64,000 nt of DNA from Nitrolancea sp040255925 (GTDB lineage Bacteria > Chloroflexota > Chloroflexia > Thermomicrobiales > Thermomicrobiaceae), in NCBI GenBank assembly GCA_040255925.1, contig JBDZVX010000002.1, positions 19,709-83,708 of the forward strand. The letters run 5' to 3'. Shown here piece by piece: positions 46,161 through 55,649 of this stretch. The notes beneath the pieces were generated by a model, which saw nothing but the letters and a program-made list of their open reading frames with translations, was not told the origin of the DNA and did no database searches. A program made the position numbers and the translations under genes. Within the stretch, counting starts at the first letter, position 1. Every line of letters begins with the position of its first letter.

Positions 46161-47807
46161 CTATTCCACCGAGATGATGAGGTCGTAGTGGGGCTGACCG
46201 CCGGCCGAGACCTCGACCGCGAGACCGGGATAGGATTCGTGCAGCGCCGCCGTGACCAGCGCGCCGAGGTCAGGACCGGCCGGTTCCCCAATAAAGATCG
46301 TGACAAGCTCTGCCTGCTCGGGGTCCGCCTGGGCCAGCAAGTCGAGAACCACCTGGATGGCGTCGTCACCCGCGGCGCGCAGTTCACCATCTAGCAGGCC
46401 AATGAACTCCCCGGAACGGACCGTCACGCCGTCGATGCTCGCGTCACGACTGGCCCGGCCCACGGCCAGCGACCAGACCCATTCCAATGCCCCGGCCATC
46501 TCCTCGGTATTACGCGCAAGGTCGGCATCGAAATTGAACGCCGAGAGCGCGCTGATGCCCTGCGGGATCGTGCGTGACGGCACCACCGAGACCACCTTAT
46601 CAGTGAGCCGGGCGACCTGGCGCGCGGCTGGGATGATGTTGCCATCGTTCGGCAGGAGAATCACCCGTGACTCCGGAACCGCTTCGACGGCCCGGAGAAG
46701 GTCCTCGGTGCTGGGATTGAGCGTTGGCCCGCCAGGGACAACCTCCGACGCACCGAGCCCACGGAGCGCCGCAATCAAGCCGGAGCCGTTCGCCACGGTC
46801 ACGATGCCAATGCCGGTATCGATCCGGGGGTGAGCGACCGTGCCGCTTGCCACGCGCTCGTCGAGCAACCGGCGCGTTTGGGCCGACATGTTGTCGATCC
46901 GGACCTGGTGCAGCTCACCATAGCGTAGCGCCGCATCGAGCACCATCCCCGGATTCCCGGTATGCAGGTGGACCTTGACCGCGCTCAACTCACCAACGAT
47001 CACCGCTGAATTTCCGAGCGCGCTCACCTCCGCCCGGAACGCCTCAAACGGGATCGACTCGCCGGTAACCAGGAAGTTGGTGCAATATCCGAACCCCTCG
47101 CCTTCGTGACTCAGATCGACCTGGTCCAGGAAGATCATCGAGGCCGCGGCCGGTGCTTCCACCACCGCGTCAGCGGGCGCGTCAATTGTGACTCCGGCGC
47201 TAAAACGACGCAATCCATCGAGGAGCATCACGAGCCCGCTGCCCCCGGCGTCGACCACACCCGCCTGCCGCAGTATGTCCAGCATTTCCGGTGTCCGGCG
47301 CAGCGCCTCCGCCGCGGCCTCATAGGCCCCATCGAGTGCCGCCGTAAGATCGACATCCGACTGAACGGCAAGCTCCGCCCCTTCGGCGGCCGCCCGGATC
47401 ACGGTCAGCATCGTGCCTTCAACGGGATTGATGACGGCGCCATAGGCCAGCTCAGCGGCCCGGCTAAGCCCCCTGGCCAAGATCCGGCCATCGAGATTCG
47501 CCGCATCCTGAGCCCGCTCGGCCAGACCGGCCAGGATCTGATACAGGATCACCCCGGAGTTGCCGCGCGCGCCCATCAACGCACCATGCGCCGCGCCAGC
47601 GAGCACTTGGCCCGCCTGGTGACCATCGCCCTCACCCACGCTCCGGGCGCCGCCGAGCGCGGCTTGGAGCGTGTGATACATGTTCGTCCCAGTATCGCCA
47701 TCCGGCACCGGGAAGACGTTCAACGCGTTGATCGAGGGAACGTTCGGGGCGAGGAGTGCGATCGCGGTCTCGAGCGCCGACACCAGCATCTCACCCGACC
47801 AGCACAT
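46161..47807 (-). CDS. fakA: Fatty acid kinase FakA (DAK2 domain)
   Basis: 548 residues from the ATG at 47807 (GGAG eight bases upstream). An ATG at 47885 in frame has its GGGGAGG only two bases away and would add 26 residues outside the family. The N-terminal kinase domain has INALNVFPVPDGDTGTNM and GARGNSGVILYQIL; the middle and C-terminal domains are those of the DAK2/DegV-like family. It phosphorylates FakB-bound fatty acids for phospholipid synthesis. First gene of a probable fakA–fakB–fakB–recG operon and divergent from rpmB. Confidence 0.9.
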   Translation of the reverse strand: MCWSGEMLVSALETAIALLAPNVPSINALNVFPVPDGDTGTNMYHTLQAALGGARSVGEGDGHQAGQVLAGAAHGALMGARGNSGVILYQILAGLAERAQDAANLDGRILARGLSRAAELAYGAVINPVEGTMLTVIRAAAEGAELAVQSDVDLTAALDGAYEAAAEALRRTPEMLDILRQAGVVDAGGSGLVMLLDGLRRFSAGVTIDAPADAVVEAPAAASMIFLDQVDLSHEGEGFGYCTNFLVTGESIPFEAFRAEVSALGNSAVIVGELSAVKVHLHTGNPGMVLDAALRYGELHQVRIDNMSAQTRRLLDERVASGTVAHPRIDTGIGIVTVANGSGLIAALRGLGASEVVPGGPTLNPSTEDLLRAVEAVPESRVILLPNDGNIIPAARQVARLTDKVVSVVPSRTIPQGISALSAFNFDADLARNTEEMAGALEWVWSLAVGRASRDASIDGVTVRSGEFIGLLDGELRAAGDDAIQVVLDLLAQADPEQAELVTIFIGEPAGPDLGALVTAALHESYPGLAVEVSAGGQPHYDLIISVE

Positions 47808-48086
47808 CCGGCGATCTCCGTCGATAGCGGAAGGCTCCGTGGGTATGCCGGATGCACCTGCGCTATTCAACCTGTTCGGGTCCATTGCCTCCCCACCCTT
47901 GGAGTACGTTCAATTCATCCGGAGAGCCTGCCAGCGGCCAAGCGGGGAGATCGATGTAGGCAGGCAGTTTCTCGGGTGTCCCACGGATTATCGCGGACAA
48001 CCTCCACGCGGCGCTAAAGCGACCACTCTCACAGGACGAAGCCAGGTGAACCTGGCTGGAGCTTGGACGCACACATCATTCACACG

Positions 48087-48162
48087 CTCCTCGTCATTCT
48101 GAGCAAACGCTAAGAATCTTCTAACGAAAAGATCCTTCACTCTCATTCAGGATGACGAGGAG
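48087..48162. repeat. REP-like inverted repeat (GTCATTCTGAG type)
   Basis: CTCCTCGTCATTCTGA (48087–48102) and TCAGGATGACGAGGAG (48147–48162) are complementary at 15 of 16 positions with a 44-base AT-richer loop containing AAGAATCTTC. Its core resembles a palindromic element dispersed in many bacterial genomes. It lies in the fakA–rpmB divergent gap; the rest of that gap (47886–48449) has no supported gene. Confidence 0.6.
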
Positions 48163-48449
48163 CTGCCTCGCTGAACCACGTGCAGCCGGCTTTAGGCTGT
48201 GAGCGCGGCCGGTTTACCGCCGCGCGTGCCGGCCAGGCATCCCCGCCGTCGGTCCATCGCCCACGCGTTGCCGTCCCGTACAAAAGTCTATGGCGCACCC
48301 CAGCTTCTCGCTGCACTTGCCGGAGGGCCGGGTCCATGTTATCCTTCCGGCTTGTGGGCCCGCGCCACTGACAACGAACGAATTGTAGCCTGACGCGACA
48401 CGTTGGCCCACCATATCGCCCATCAGGCAACTGGAAAAGGGGGGCCGGG

Positions 48450-48644
48450 TTGGCCGGAAAATGTGATGTCTGCGGTAAGGGACCCGGCTTTGGCCACAAT
48501 GTGAGCCACTCTAAGCGGCGGACCAACCGCATGTTTCGACCGAATATTCAGCGTGCGACGATCCAGGACCAGGGGCAGCCCCGCAAGGTGAATATCTGCA
48601 CCCGCTGTCTCCGGACGCTCTACAAAGCAGGCCGCACCGCCTGA
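48450..48644 (+). CDS. rpmB: 50S ribosomal protein L28
   Basis: 64 residues starting with TTG (48450). Typical L28 sequence: GKCDVCGKGPGFGHNVSHSKRRTNRMFRPN, with Cys pairs CDVC and CTRC, i.e. the zinc-binding form. It stands alone, divergent from fakA and convergent with prmC. Confidence 0.95.
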   Translation: MAGKCDVCGKGPGFGHNVSHSKRRTNRMFRPNIQRATIQDQGQPRKVNICTRCLRTLYKAGRTA

Positions 48645-48729
48645 GCAACCTCGATGTGATTCCTCCGCGTCGCATACCCGGGACCGGATCTGTGGCGCGG
48701 GGAGACATCACGACTATCCCCAGCGTATG

Positions 48730-49620
48730 CTATTCCGCCAAGTCAACGATCAGGTAGCGATCAAGTCCGGCGAGATCGGGTTCGACCCGGCTTTGCGCCG
48801 TTGGGAAATGCCGCCTGGCAAGCTCGCGGATGGGCGCGGCCTGATCCGGGTCGATCTCACACACGAGCGCGCCTCCAGGATTGAGGAGATTCTTCGCGCG
48901 CGGGAGCAGGCGACGATAGAGGTCCAGCCCGTCGATACCACTATAGAGCGCGATCTCCGGCTCCCAGGCCAGCCCGTCATGGGCCTGGTCCAGCCGTAAG
49001 TACGGCAGGTTGGCGAGCAACAGGTCGATCCCAGCCCCGCACCATTCCAGCAGATCCCCCAGCACGAGTTCGACGTGCCCCGGTGCGAGGCGGTCCCGGT
49101 TCATCGCGGCAACCCGAAGCGCATCCCGGTCCCGGTCGCTCCCGATAATCACCGGATTGACGCTATCCGGCAGCAGGCGAGCCAGGCTCACCGCAACGGC
49201 CCCGCTGCCGGTCCCGATATCCACGACCAGCTTCCGGCGGGTGGACGGTGTGTGGAGTCGTTCGAGCGCCCATCCGACTAGGAACTCGGTCTCGGGCCGG
49301 GGAATCAAGGCCCGGCGATCGACCTGGAAGTCAAGCCCCATAAACTCCCGGCGTCCGGTCAGATAGGCGACCGGCTCTCCAGCCGCCCGGTGCTCGATTC
49401 GCTCGCGGAACTGTTCGGCGATCTCCCCCGCTGTTGTGGCGGGATAGGCGAGATAGAGCCCGGCGCGGTCGGTGCCAAGCAGGTTCATCAGCAGGACCTC
49501 AGCATCGAGCCGGGGTGTGTTTCCGCCCGCCCGCGCCAGCCGGAGCTGTCCTTCCCGGAGAAGGTCCCGGATCGTGAGCGGGGAGACCTTAGGCAACATC
49601 ACCATCGGCGCCCGCTCCAT
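48730..49620 (-). CDS. prmC: Release factor glutamine methyltransferase PrmC
   Basis: 296 residues. N-terminal helical domain with [11 protein letters not shown] and [22 protein letters not shown], then the SAM motif [16 protein letters not shown]. The catalytic tetrapeptide, usually NPPY, is NLPY here (LLANLPYL); Asn, the second Pro and Tyr are kept. It methylates the GGQ Gln of release factors. Overlaps the prfA 3' end by 32 bp, the standard pairing. Confidence 0.92.
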   Translation of the reverse strand: MERAPMVMLPKVSPLTIRDLLREGQLRLARAGGNTPRLDAEVLLMNLLGTDRAGLYLAYPATTAGEIAEQFRERIEHRAAGEPVAYLTGRREFMGLDFQVDRRALIPRPETEFLVGWALERLHTPSTRRKLVVDIGTGSGAVAVSLARLLPDSVNPVIIGSDRDRDALRVAAMNRDRLAPGHVELVLGDLLEWCGAGIDLLLANLPYLRLDQAHDGLAWEPEIALYSGIDGLDLYRRLLPRAKNLLNPGGALVCEIDPDQAAPIRELARRHFPTAQSRVEPDLAGLDRYLIVDLAE

Positions 49621-50692
49621 TCAGCCCGGCAGCCTGGAGCCGTTCCGTCTGCTCGGCGGCCCGGAGATCCCGGATAAACGGCTCGATCTCGCCATTGAGC
49701 ACACCGGGGAGATTACCGAGGCTCATCTTGAGCCGGTGATCGGTCACGCGATCCTGCGGGAAGTTATAGGTCCGGATCTTCTCGGCCCGCTCGCCACTCC
49801 CGATTTGACCGCGTCGCAGGCCACTCCGCTCCGCCTGAATCCGCTGCTGCTCAATGTCGTAGAGCCGCGCCCGGAGCACCGTCATCGCCTTGGCCTTGTT
49901 CTTGAGCTGCGACTTCTCATCCTGACAGGTCACGACGATGCCGGTTGGGATATGGGTAATGCGCACCGCGGAGTCGGTCGTGTTCACGCTCTGGCCGCCA
50001 TGTCCGGTCGAACGGTAGACGTCGATCCGCAGATCCTCCTCTTTGACGTCCACCTCGACCTCTTTCGCCTCCGGCAGCACCGCGACCGTCGCGGTCGAGG
50101 TATGGATTCGCCCTCCCGACTCGGTGACCGGAATCCGCTGAACGCGATGAACGCCGCTCTCAAACTTGAGATGGCTGTAGGCGCCGTTGCCACGAACCTC
50201 GAAAACGATCTCCTTGAAGCCGCCGATCCCGATCTCGTTGCTGGAGAGGACCTCGACCTTCCACCGGTTCCGCTCGGCGTAGAGCGTATACATCCGGAAG
50301 AGATCCGCGGCAAAGAGCGCGGCCTCGTCGCCACCGGTCCCGGCCCGAATCTCGACGATCACGTTCTTTTCGTCCATCGGGTCCTTCGGGACGAGCAACT
50401 GCCGGATCTCGCTCATCACGCACTGGCGCGTCTCACGCAATTCCACCAGCTCCGCCTGAGCAAGCCGGGCAAGCTCCTGATCCTGATCGTGGGCCAGCAG
50501 CTCGGTTTCCTCGATCTGCTCCTCGACCCGGTGCAGCTTCCGGTAGGCGCCGACCACCTCCTCCATCTCCGCCCGCTCCCGGCCATACTCCATCAACCGC
50601 TCCGGGTTGGTGGCGACGGCCGGCTGCGCCATCAGGTGTTCCAGCTCGTTATACCGGCGTTCAATATCCTCGAGTTTTTGGAGTACCGTCAT
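49589..50692 (-). CDS. prfA: Peptide chain release factor 1
   Basis: 367 residues. The peptidyl-hydrolase GGQ motif is in [21 protein letters not shown], and the decoding region is around [14 protein letters not shown] (the RF1 PxT motif as PVT). Recognises UAA and UAG. Cotranscribed with prmC, which modifies it. Confidence 0.97.
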   Translation of the reverse strand: MTVLQKLEDIERRYNELEHLMAQPAVATNPERLMEYGRERAEMEEVVGAYRKLHRVEEQIEETELLAHDQDQELARLAQAELVELRETRQCVMSEIRQLLVPKDPMDEKNVIVEIRAGTGGDEAALFAADLFRMYTLYAERNRWKVEVLSSNEIGIGGFKEIVFEVRGNGAYSHLKFESGVHRVQRIPVTESGGRIHTSTATVAVLPEAKEVEVDVKEEDLRIDVYRSTGHGGQSVNTTDSAVRITHIPTGIVVTCQDEKSQLKNKAKAMTVLRARLYDIEQQRIQAERSGLRRGQIGSGERAEKIRTYNFPQDRVTDHRLKMSLGNLPGVLNGEIEPFIRDLRAAEQTERLQAAGLNGAGADGDVA

Positions 50693-50743
50693 TGTTCTAT
50701 CCTCCGTCCTAGCCCGACATCATGCCGCGAGGGAGACCGCTCG

Positions 50744-51262
50744 CTAGCCGTGGCCGGACGGGGGTATCCCAAGTGAATGTTCACGTAAATCATCCGCCGC
50801 AAGCGCCATCGCGACCGCCTCGTCCGCGGTACGGGCCTGGAGGTAGCGCGCCCGGCCCTTCGCGAGCCCCAAAACCCGCGACTCCTCAAGTTCCCAGCTT
50901 TGAATCGCCACCACACGTTTCCCCAGCTTCAGGGCCAAGCCGATCTCCGAGAGCGTCCCGAACCCGCCGCCAATCGCGATCACCGACTCTCCGGAGGCGA
51001 CGACAAGCGCGTTCCGCGCCTCGCCCAACCCGGTACAGATCACGTGATCGACCCAGGGATTCGCTTCTTCCCGATCGTAGCCCGGAATGATCCCGATCGC
51101 GGTCCCGCCGGCGCGCTTGGCACCACGGCAAGCGGCAGCCATCACGCCACTGCGACCGCCACAGACCACAGCATGCCCAGCCCTGGCGATGCGCTCGCCA
51201 ATCGCTTCGGCGATCCGGATCTCTGCTTCGGTCGCCTCTCCCGGTCCACAGACCGCGATCAC
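50744..51262 (-). CDS. LOG-like (TIGR00725-type) nucleotide-binding protein
   Basis: 172 residues with a Rossmann-like fold: VVCGGRSGVMAAACRGAKRAGG and the family signature IGGGFGTLSEIGLALKLGKRVV (compare PGGxGTxxE of LOG proteins). Related proteins include cytokinin-activating phosphoribohydrolases and molybdenum-cofactor carrier proteins. The physiological role here is unknown. Overlaps thpR by four bases and precedes prfA by 51 bp. Confidence 0.8.
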   Translation of the reverse strand: MIAVCGPGEATEAEIRIAEAIGERIARAGHAVVCGGRSGVMAAACRGAKRAGGTAIGIIPGYDREEANPWVDHVICTGLGEARNALVVASGESVIAIGGGFGTLSEIGLALKLGKRVVAIQSWELEESRVLGLAKGRARYLQARTADEAVAMALAADDLREHSLGIPPSGHG

Positions 51263-51849
51263 CGGCCGACTCCGTTCAACGGAAATTCGTCCAGCGGCGT
51301 ATAGATCGGCCCGGTCCGCCTCAGCTCGCTCCGAAAGAGCGTCACCCGGTCAACCGGGACCGGCAACGGCGGGAACGCCGAAAGTTCGGCCAGCCGGCGT
51401 TCGACCCAGGTGATCGTCGAGAGGTCCTCAGGCTTGATCCGTGCCACGGTCAGATGCGGGTGAAACGCCCTCTCCTCCGCTGGGAAGCCGAGGTCCACGC
51501 TCGCCCGGTCGATCCCGGTCTGCAAGCGGTTCAAAAACTGGAGCTCGTGACCCCCAAGCCCGATCCAAAGCACGCGCGGCCGACGCGGGTTGGGGAAAAC
51601 CCCGGCCCCGGCTGCCTGAAGCGTGAAGGTGGATTCCCGTTCGATCGCCTCCCGCAGCGCCTGTTGGAGCGCGTCCAGGCGCTCCCGTTCGACGTTGCCG
51701 TAGAACCTGAGCGTCAGGTGCGTGCGATCCGGGGTTACCCACTTCGCACGCCAACCGGCATTCGCCAGCAGCCTCCCGGCCTGGTCAACCCGTTCTCGAA
51801 CGTCTTGGGGAACTTCAATGGCGGCAAAAAGCCGCCATACCTCGCTCAT
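51259..51849 (-). CDS. thpR: RNA 2',3'-cyclic phosphodiesterase (2H family)
   Basis: 196 residues from the ATG at 51849, preceded by GAGG; the frame extends to 52020 without supported starts. Two HxTx motifs, HLTLRF and HLTVAR, define the 2H phosphoesterase active site, and the N-terminus reads WRLFAAIEVPQDVRERV as in ThpR. It opens 2',3'-cyclic phosphates. First gene of a minus-strand run thpR–LOG–prfA–prmC. Confidence 0.9.
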   Translation of the reverse strand: MSEVWRLFAAIEVPQDVRERVDQAGRLLANAGWRAKWVTPDRTHLTLRFYGNVERERLDALQQALREAIERESTFTLQAAGAGVFPNPRRPRVLWIGLGGHELQFLNRLQTGIDRASVDLGFPAEERAFHPHLTVARIKPEDLSTITWVERRLAELSAFPPLPVPVDRVTLFRSELRRTGPIYTPLDEFPLNGVGR

Positions 51850-52056
51850 GGCGGCATCCTCGACGCGAAAAGGTGTCCGCATTATCCGCGTATAGTATAC
51901 CCGATTTGCGACACGTTCCTCTAGCATCGCGCGAACCGCGATCATCGGCGTGCCGGGCAGGTAGACTTCAGCGCCGGCATGGCGGCGTACGGGAAGGGCT
52001 CCGATCATCATTGCCGACATCCGCCGGGGCCGGATTCAACGTGGTAGTGAGGACGC

Positions 52057-53472
52057 ATGACGACCAATCCCCCGACGGTGTTGCTGATCGCGTCGGACAC
52101 CATCGGCAAGCAAATGGCCGGCTCCGGCATTCGCTACTGGAACCTGGCACGAGTGCTGGGCCGGAAGCAGCCGGTGACACTCGCGATTCCAGCCGCGACG
52201 ACGCTCACGCCACCCCCTGGCGTGACACTGGTTCCCTATGGTGGTCCGGACGCGGACGAAGACCGGCGCGGGAGGAAACTTGCGGAGCTGATCGCGGAAC
52301 ATCAGGTGATCGTCGCCCAGCACCTTCCCTATCTCTACGCCGATACCGATGTCCTGGCATCCCGCTTCCTGGTCATCGATCTCTACGCGCCTTGGATACT
52401 GGAGAAGCTGGAATGGGCACGGACCGACCCGGAACGCGGCGAACCGGCGCGCAGAGATGATGTCGCGATTCTCAACCGGCTGCTGTCGCTCGGCGATTTC
52501 TTCCTTTGTGCGTCCGAGCGCCAGCGCGACTTCTGGCTTGGCGCGCTGGCCGCTGCCGGGCGGATCGAGTTCGAGCACGCAGCCGCCGATCCCGGCCTGC
52601 GGACGCTGATCGACGTTGTGCCGTTCGGGCTCCCGGAAGCGCCGCCGGAAAAGACCGGGCCAGGGCCACGGGGAACGATAGCCGGGATCGGCCCGGATGA
52701 TACCGTCCTGCTCTGGAACGGCGGCCTCTGGAACTGGCTCGACCCGCTGACGGCGATCCGCGCCACGCACCTGCTCGCGGCCGGTGACCCCAGCATCCGG
52801 CTGGTCTTCATGGGCACCCGCAGTCCGGTCGGCTGGGCCGCCGAAATGGGCATCGTAATCCAGGCGCGCGAACTGGCCCGAGATCTCGGACTGCTCGGCC
52901 GCCACGTCTTCTTCAACGATTGGGTGCCCTACGACGCGCGCCAGAACTGGCTGCTGGAGGCCGACCTGACCGTCTCGCTCCACACCGTGACCGCGGAGTC
53001 GCGGTATTCATTCCGAACCCGCGCGCTGGATAACCTCTGGTGCGGCGTCCCAACCGTCGCGACCGAGGGCGATGTCCTAGGCGATCTCATCCGTGAAGAG
53101 GGGATTGGCCTCACCGTGCCGCCAGAAGATCCCGGTGCGGTGGCCGAAGCGGTCCGCCAGATCCTCGATCCGACCCGGCGGGATGCCGTTCGCGATACCA
53201 TCGCCGCCGTTGCCCGGCGCTACACCTGGGAACGCGCCAGCGAGCCCCTGCTGGCCTACTGCCGGGAGCCACGCCGGATCGGGAGGGCTCGGGGGAACGA
53301 CCCGGTCGCGGCCTACATCCACAACCTTGAGCGCACCTACAGCGAGACCGCGCAGTACGGGCGGCACCTGGAACGGGTGATCGCCCAACAGAACGCCGCG
53401 CTGGAGAGCTCGATCGACGCGAGGGTCCGACGCCTGGCCCATGCACTCCGTAGCCTCCTGCGCCGGGGCTAA
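52057..53472 (+). CDS. Glycosyltransferase with C-terminal coiled coil
   Basis: 471 residues. N-terminal domain with GSGIRYWNLARVL and LIDLYAPWILEK; donor domain with LLWNGGLWNWLDPLTAIRA, SRYSFRTRALDNLWCGVPTVATEGD and an EEGIGLTVPPEDP loop, a GT4-like arrangement. The last ~45 residues (SETAQYGRHLERVIAQQN onward) form a helix likely to be a coiled coil. That segment is duplicated as a fragment at 54307–54426. The acceptor is unknown. Confidence 0.82.
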   Translation: MTTNPPTVLLIASDTIGKQMAGSGIRYWNLARVLGRKQPVTLAIPAATTLTPPPGVTLVPYGGPDADEDRRGRKLAELIAEHQVIVAQHLPYLYADTDVLASRFLVIDLYAPWILEKLEWARTDPERGEPARRDDVAILNRLLSLGDFFLCASERQRDFWLGALAAAGRIEFEHAAADPGLRTLIDVVPFGLPEAPPEKTGPGPRGTIAGIGPDDTVLLWNGGLWNWLDPLTAIRATHLLAAGDPSIRLVFMGTRSPVGWAAEMGIVIQARELARDLGLLGRHVFFNDWVPYDARQNWLLEADLTVSLHTVTAESRYSFRTRALDNLWCGVPTVATEGDVLGDLIREEGIGLTVPPEDPGAVAEAVRQILDPTRRDAVRDTIAAVARRYTWERASEPLLAYCREPRRIGRARGNDPVAAYIHNLERTYSETAQYGRHLERVIAQQNAALESSIDARVRRLAHALRSLLRRG

Positions 53473-53579
53473 GGCACGCGGGCATGGTGATTCGCAGCAG
53501 ACTACAACGACTTTAGGGGAATTCGCTGGCCCATTATTATTCGCAGGATCTAGACCGTCGCTGCTTGTTTAACACGAAC

Positions 53580-53969
53580 CTAATCCGGACAAAAGGATGA
53601 GGACATCGCTCGTTCTCGTATCCATGCTTCCGCATCGTCTGTATCATATGCATGGTTTACAATGTCAATCACGAGAGCAAATAGCTCATCCTCGGAGGCA
53701 CTAATCAACCAGCCATTCATGTTCAGGAACGTCTCGGTCGCGGTCCATGCTGTACGCTTATTACCGTCCAGGAATGGGTGGTTATGAATCAATCCGCAGA
53801 GGAGTGTTGCGGCCTGAGCTAGAACATCCGCATTCTGATAATGAGCAGCGTGTTTAGGTCTGTCCAGTGCAGATTCGAGTAATCCTGGGTTAATCAGCCC
53901 GTTTCGCGAGGAGACAATAGAGGAGATCTCGTCTACGACTGTTACTCGTAGCTCAAGGATCTCCTCCAC
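53580..53969 (-). CDS. doc: Doc-type toxin (Fic fold)
   Basis: 129 residues. Contains the Fic/Doc motif HPFLDGNKRTAW, and LINPGLLESALDRPKHAAHY, the Doc substrate-side segment. Doc toxins inactivate EF-Tu by phosphorylation. The antitoxin gene lies 12 bp upstream on the same strand. Base composition is visibly lower in GC than the flanking genes, which fits acquisition. Confidence 0.9.
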   Translation of the reverse strand: MEEILELRVTVVDEISSIVSSRNGLINPGLLESALDRPKHAAHYQNADVLAQAATLLCGLIHNHPFLDGNKRTAWTATETFLNMNGWLISASEDELFALVIDIVNHAYDTDDAEAWIRERAMSSSFCPD

Positions 53970-53980
53970 TGTGAGGTATT

Positions 53981-54172
53981 CTATGATCGCTTATCCCTTG
54001 TATCCACACCACGATCATAAGCCTCAAGGCGCTCAAAGAGACCGCGGTTCTCCTGAATGACCTTCCGGCCAATAGCGATGACCCAAGGTCGCACGTTCTT
54101 TGCCGCTGGGGCACGCTCATTGTTATGCGAGTTGCACTCGTGGTTGATAGAGTTCTTGGTATTCTGGAACAT
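53981..54172 (-). CDS. Putative antitoxin of the Doc module
   Basis: 63 residues from the ATG at 54172 (GGAG at six bases); the frame runs further upstream without a ribosome site. No recognised DNA-binding family is obvious; the C-terminus ENRGLFERLEAYDRGVDTRD resembles the flexible toxin-binding tail of antitoxins. The call rests on position before doc and size. Confidence 0.6.
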   Translation of the reverse strand: MFQNTKNSINHECNSHNNERAPAAKNVRPWVIAIGRKVIQENRGLFERLEAYDRGVDTRDKRS

Positions 54173-54306
54173 GATCGCTCCTGCTCTTAGCGATGTCACC
54201 ACCCCACCAGCGTTTCCACTGGTAACAGTCGCTGAGTCAATCGTGACACGAACTCGTGTAACTGTCAAGAACTGGCCATATCTAGCACTAAACAGCAGTA
54301 TCTAAA

Positions 54307-54426
54307 CAGTACGGTCGGCACCTGGAGCAGGTGATCGTCCAGCAGAACGCCGCGCTGGAGCGCTCGATCAATGCACGAGTCCGTCGCCTGGCGCATGCGC
54401 TCCGCAGCCGCCTTCGCCAAGACTAA
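54307..54426 (+). pseudogene. Degenerate 3' fragment of a glycosyltransferase paralogue
   Basis: These 120 bp encode QYGRHLEQVIVQQNAALERS and onward to a stop, aligned without gaps to the last 40 codons of the gene at 52057 (53353–53472). Similarity continues a few bases past both stops (GGCACGCG). No upstream coding part survives, so it is either the stub of a deleted tandem copy or a duplication linked to the toxin–antitoxin insertion. Confidence 0.8.
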
Positions 54427-55072
54427 GGCACGCGAGCACGGTCAATACCCCAGCGGCACGGCGGAGGTCACGCCGGATTAATGTGAAGTTGGCGCTGACA
54501 CCTATCGGCGCGCACCCGGTTCGACCTTGACATCACCCGAACGCTTCCCCTTCTGAATTCCCGTGGCACATCGGTTGCATAAACCCTTGCGAGCGAGTGC
54601 TGGGGACATTGTTTGAACTCGTGTATGGGCGCCCGCACCGTTCGAGTGCGTCATCCATAACCCGCAGGACGGGCATCTTGGAGACAGCGGTCGTCGCCCT
54701 CATCGTCTTTAGCGGCCGGATCGGCCAAATGAATCACCAATCTCCCTTTGGTGAGGTCGTTTTTCACCGGGACCTGGAATCAGCAGGACGGACCACCGTC
54801 TTGGTTTCCGGCATCCCCCCGTTAGCCGGTCTCGCGCTGGCTCGAAGCTCTACAGCCCTCCCGCCGAATATCAGGCGGGAAGCGAGTGTTCGAGCGAAGC
54901 GTTAGCAGGCTGACTACTGCTACCCCTTGAAGGGAACGGGCTTGCATCCAGAGCTGTGTTCGTTCAGAGGTCGAGTCGCGCCCTGCAGACCGACCAGACG
55001 GGAGATTGGTTGAGAGGCTCCAGCAGTTGCGGCCGGTCAAGGAAGATTCATTTCACGACAAGGAGGACTATC
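54427..55072. other. Intergenic region before the stress block
   Basis: About 650 bp with no convincing gene; a 102-codon frame at 54597 lacks a ribosome site and recognisable content. It contains a hairpin, TCCCGCC–N8–GGCGGGA, at 54859–54880, and CACCAA–N6–TTTGGTG near 54740. A TTGACA at 54527 has no good -10 partner. Confidence 0.4.
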
Positions 55073-55609
55073 ATGGTTTATCAGGATCCCTTCGCTCGAA
55101 GTGAGCAGCCTGAAGAGATCCCGGTCGAAACGACCAAGTCCACTCCGGGCGGGAGCGACATCCCGATCGAAACAACGCCGACGCGGCCACCCAGCCAGCG
55201 CCCCTCCCAACAGCCGGAAATGATGGAAAAAGCGCAGCAGCAGGCCAGCCAGTTGGCTGACAAGGCGCAGCAACAGGTCGAATCCCGGCTAACCACCCAG
55301 AAAACGCAAGCAAGCCAGGGGATACAGAACCTCGCCGGAGCGTTGGAACAGACGAGCCAGCAGCTTCGCCAGCAGGGTCAAGAGTCGCTGGCACAGTACA
55401 CGACCAAAGCGGCGGATCAGGTGGAGCATCTGGCCCACTATCTGAACCAGCACGACATTAACGAACTTATCGACCAGTCCCAGAACTACGCGCGGCAGCA
55501 CCCCGTTCCCTTCCTGGCCGGCGCGTTCGCCTTGGGGTTTGCCGCCTCCCGATTCCTGAAGAGTTCGGCCCAGCCGACTCCAATGCAGCAGTCTCGGCGA
55601 GCGTATTAG
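55073..55609 (+). CDS. Gln-rich helical membrane-associated protein (LEA-like)
   Basis: 178 residues from the ATG at 55073 behind AAGGAGG. A Pro/Thr-rich start is followed by a long Gln/Ala-rich helix (about 55–130; KAQQQASQLADKAQQQ, QTSQQLRQQGQESLAQYTTKAADQVEH) with an LEA-like 11-residue feel, then one hydrophobic helix (FLAGAFALGFAASRFL). Probably an envelope-associated stress protein. Same strand and close spacing as the next three genes. Confidence 0.7.
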   Translation: MVYQDPFARSEQPEEIPVETTKSTPGGSDIPIETTPTRPPSQRPSQQPEMMEKAQQQASQLADKAQQQVESRLTTQKTQASQGIQNLAGALEQTSQQLRQQGQESLAQYTTKAADQVEHLAHYLNQHDINELIDQSQNYARQHPVPFLAGAFALGFAASRFLKSSAQPTPMQQSRRAY

Positions 55610-55649
55610 CAGGGACACTATCGGGTCACGAGAGCAAGGAGGGATTCGC

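Noticed and set aside
54597..54905. 102-codon open frame upstream of the stress block
   Set aside because: No ribosome site, low-complexity content, and it covers a hairpin region; more likely non-coding.
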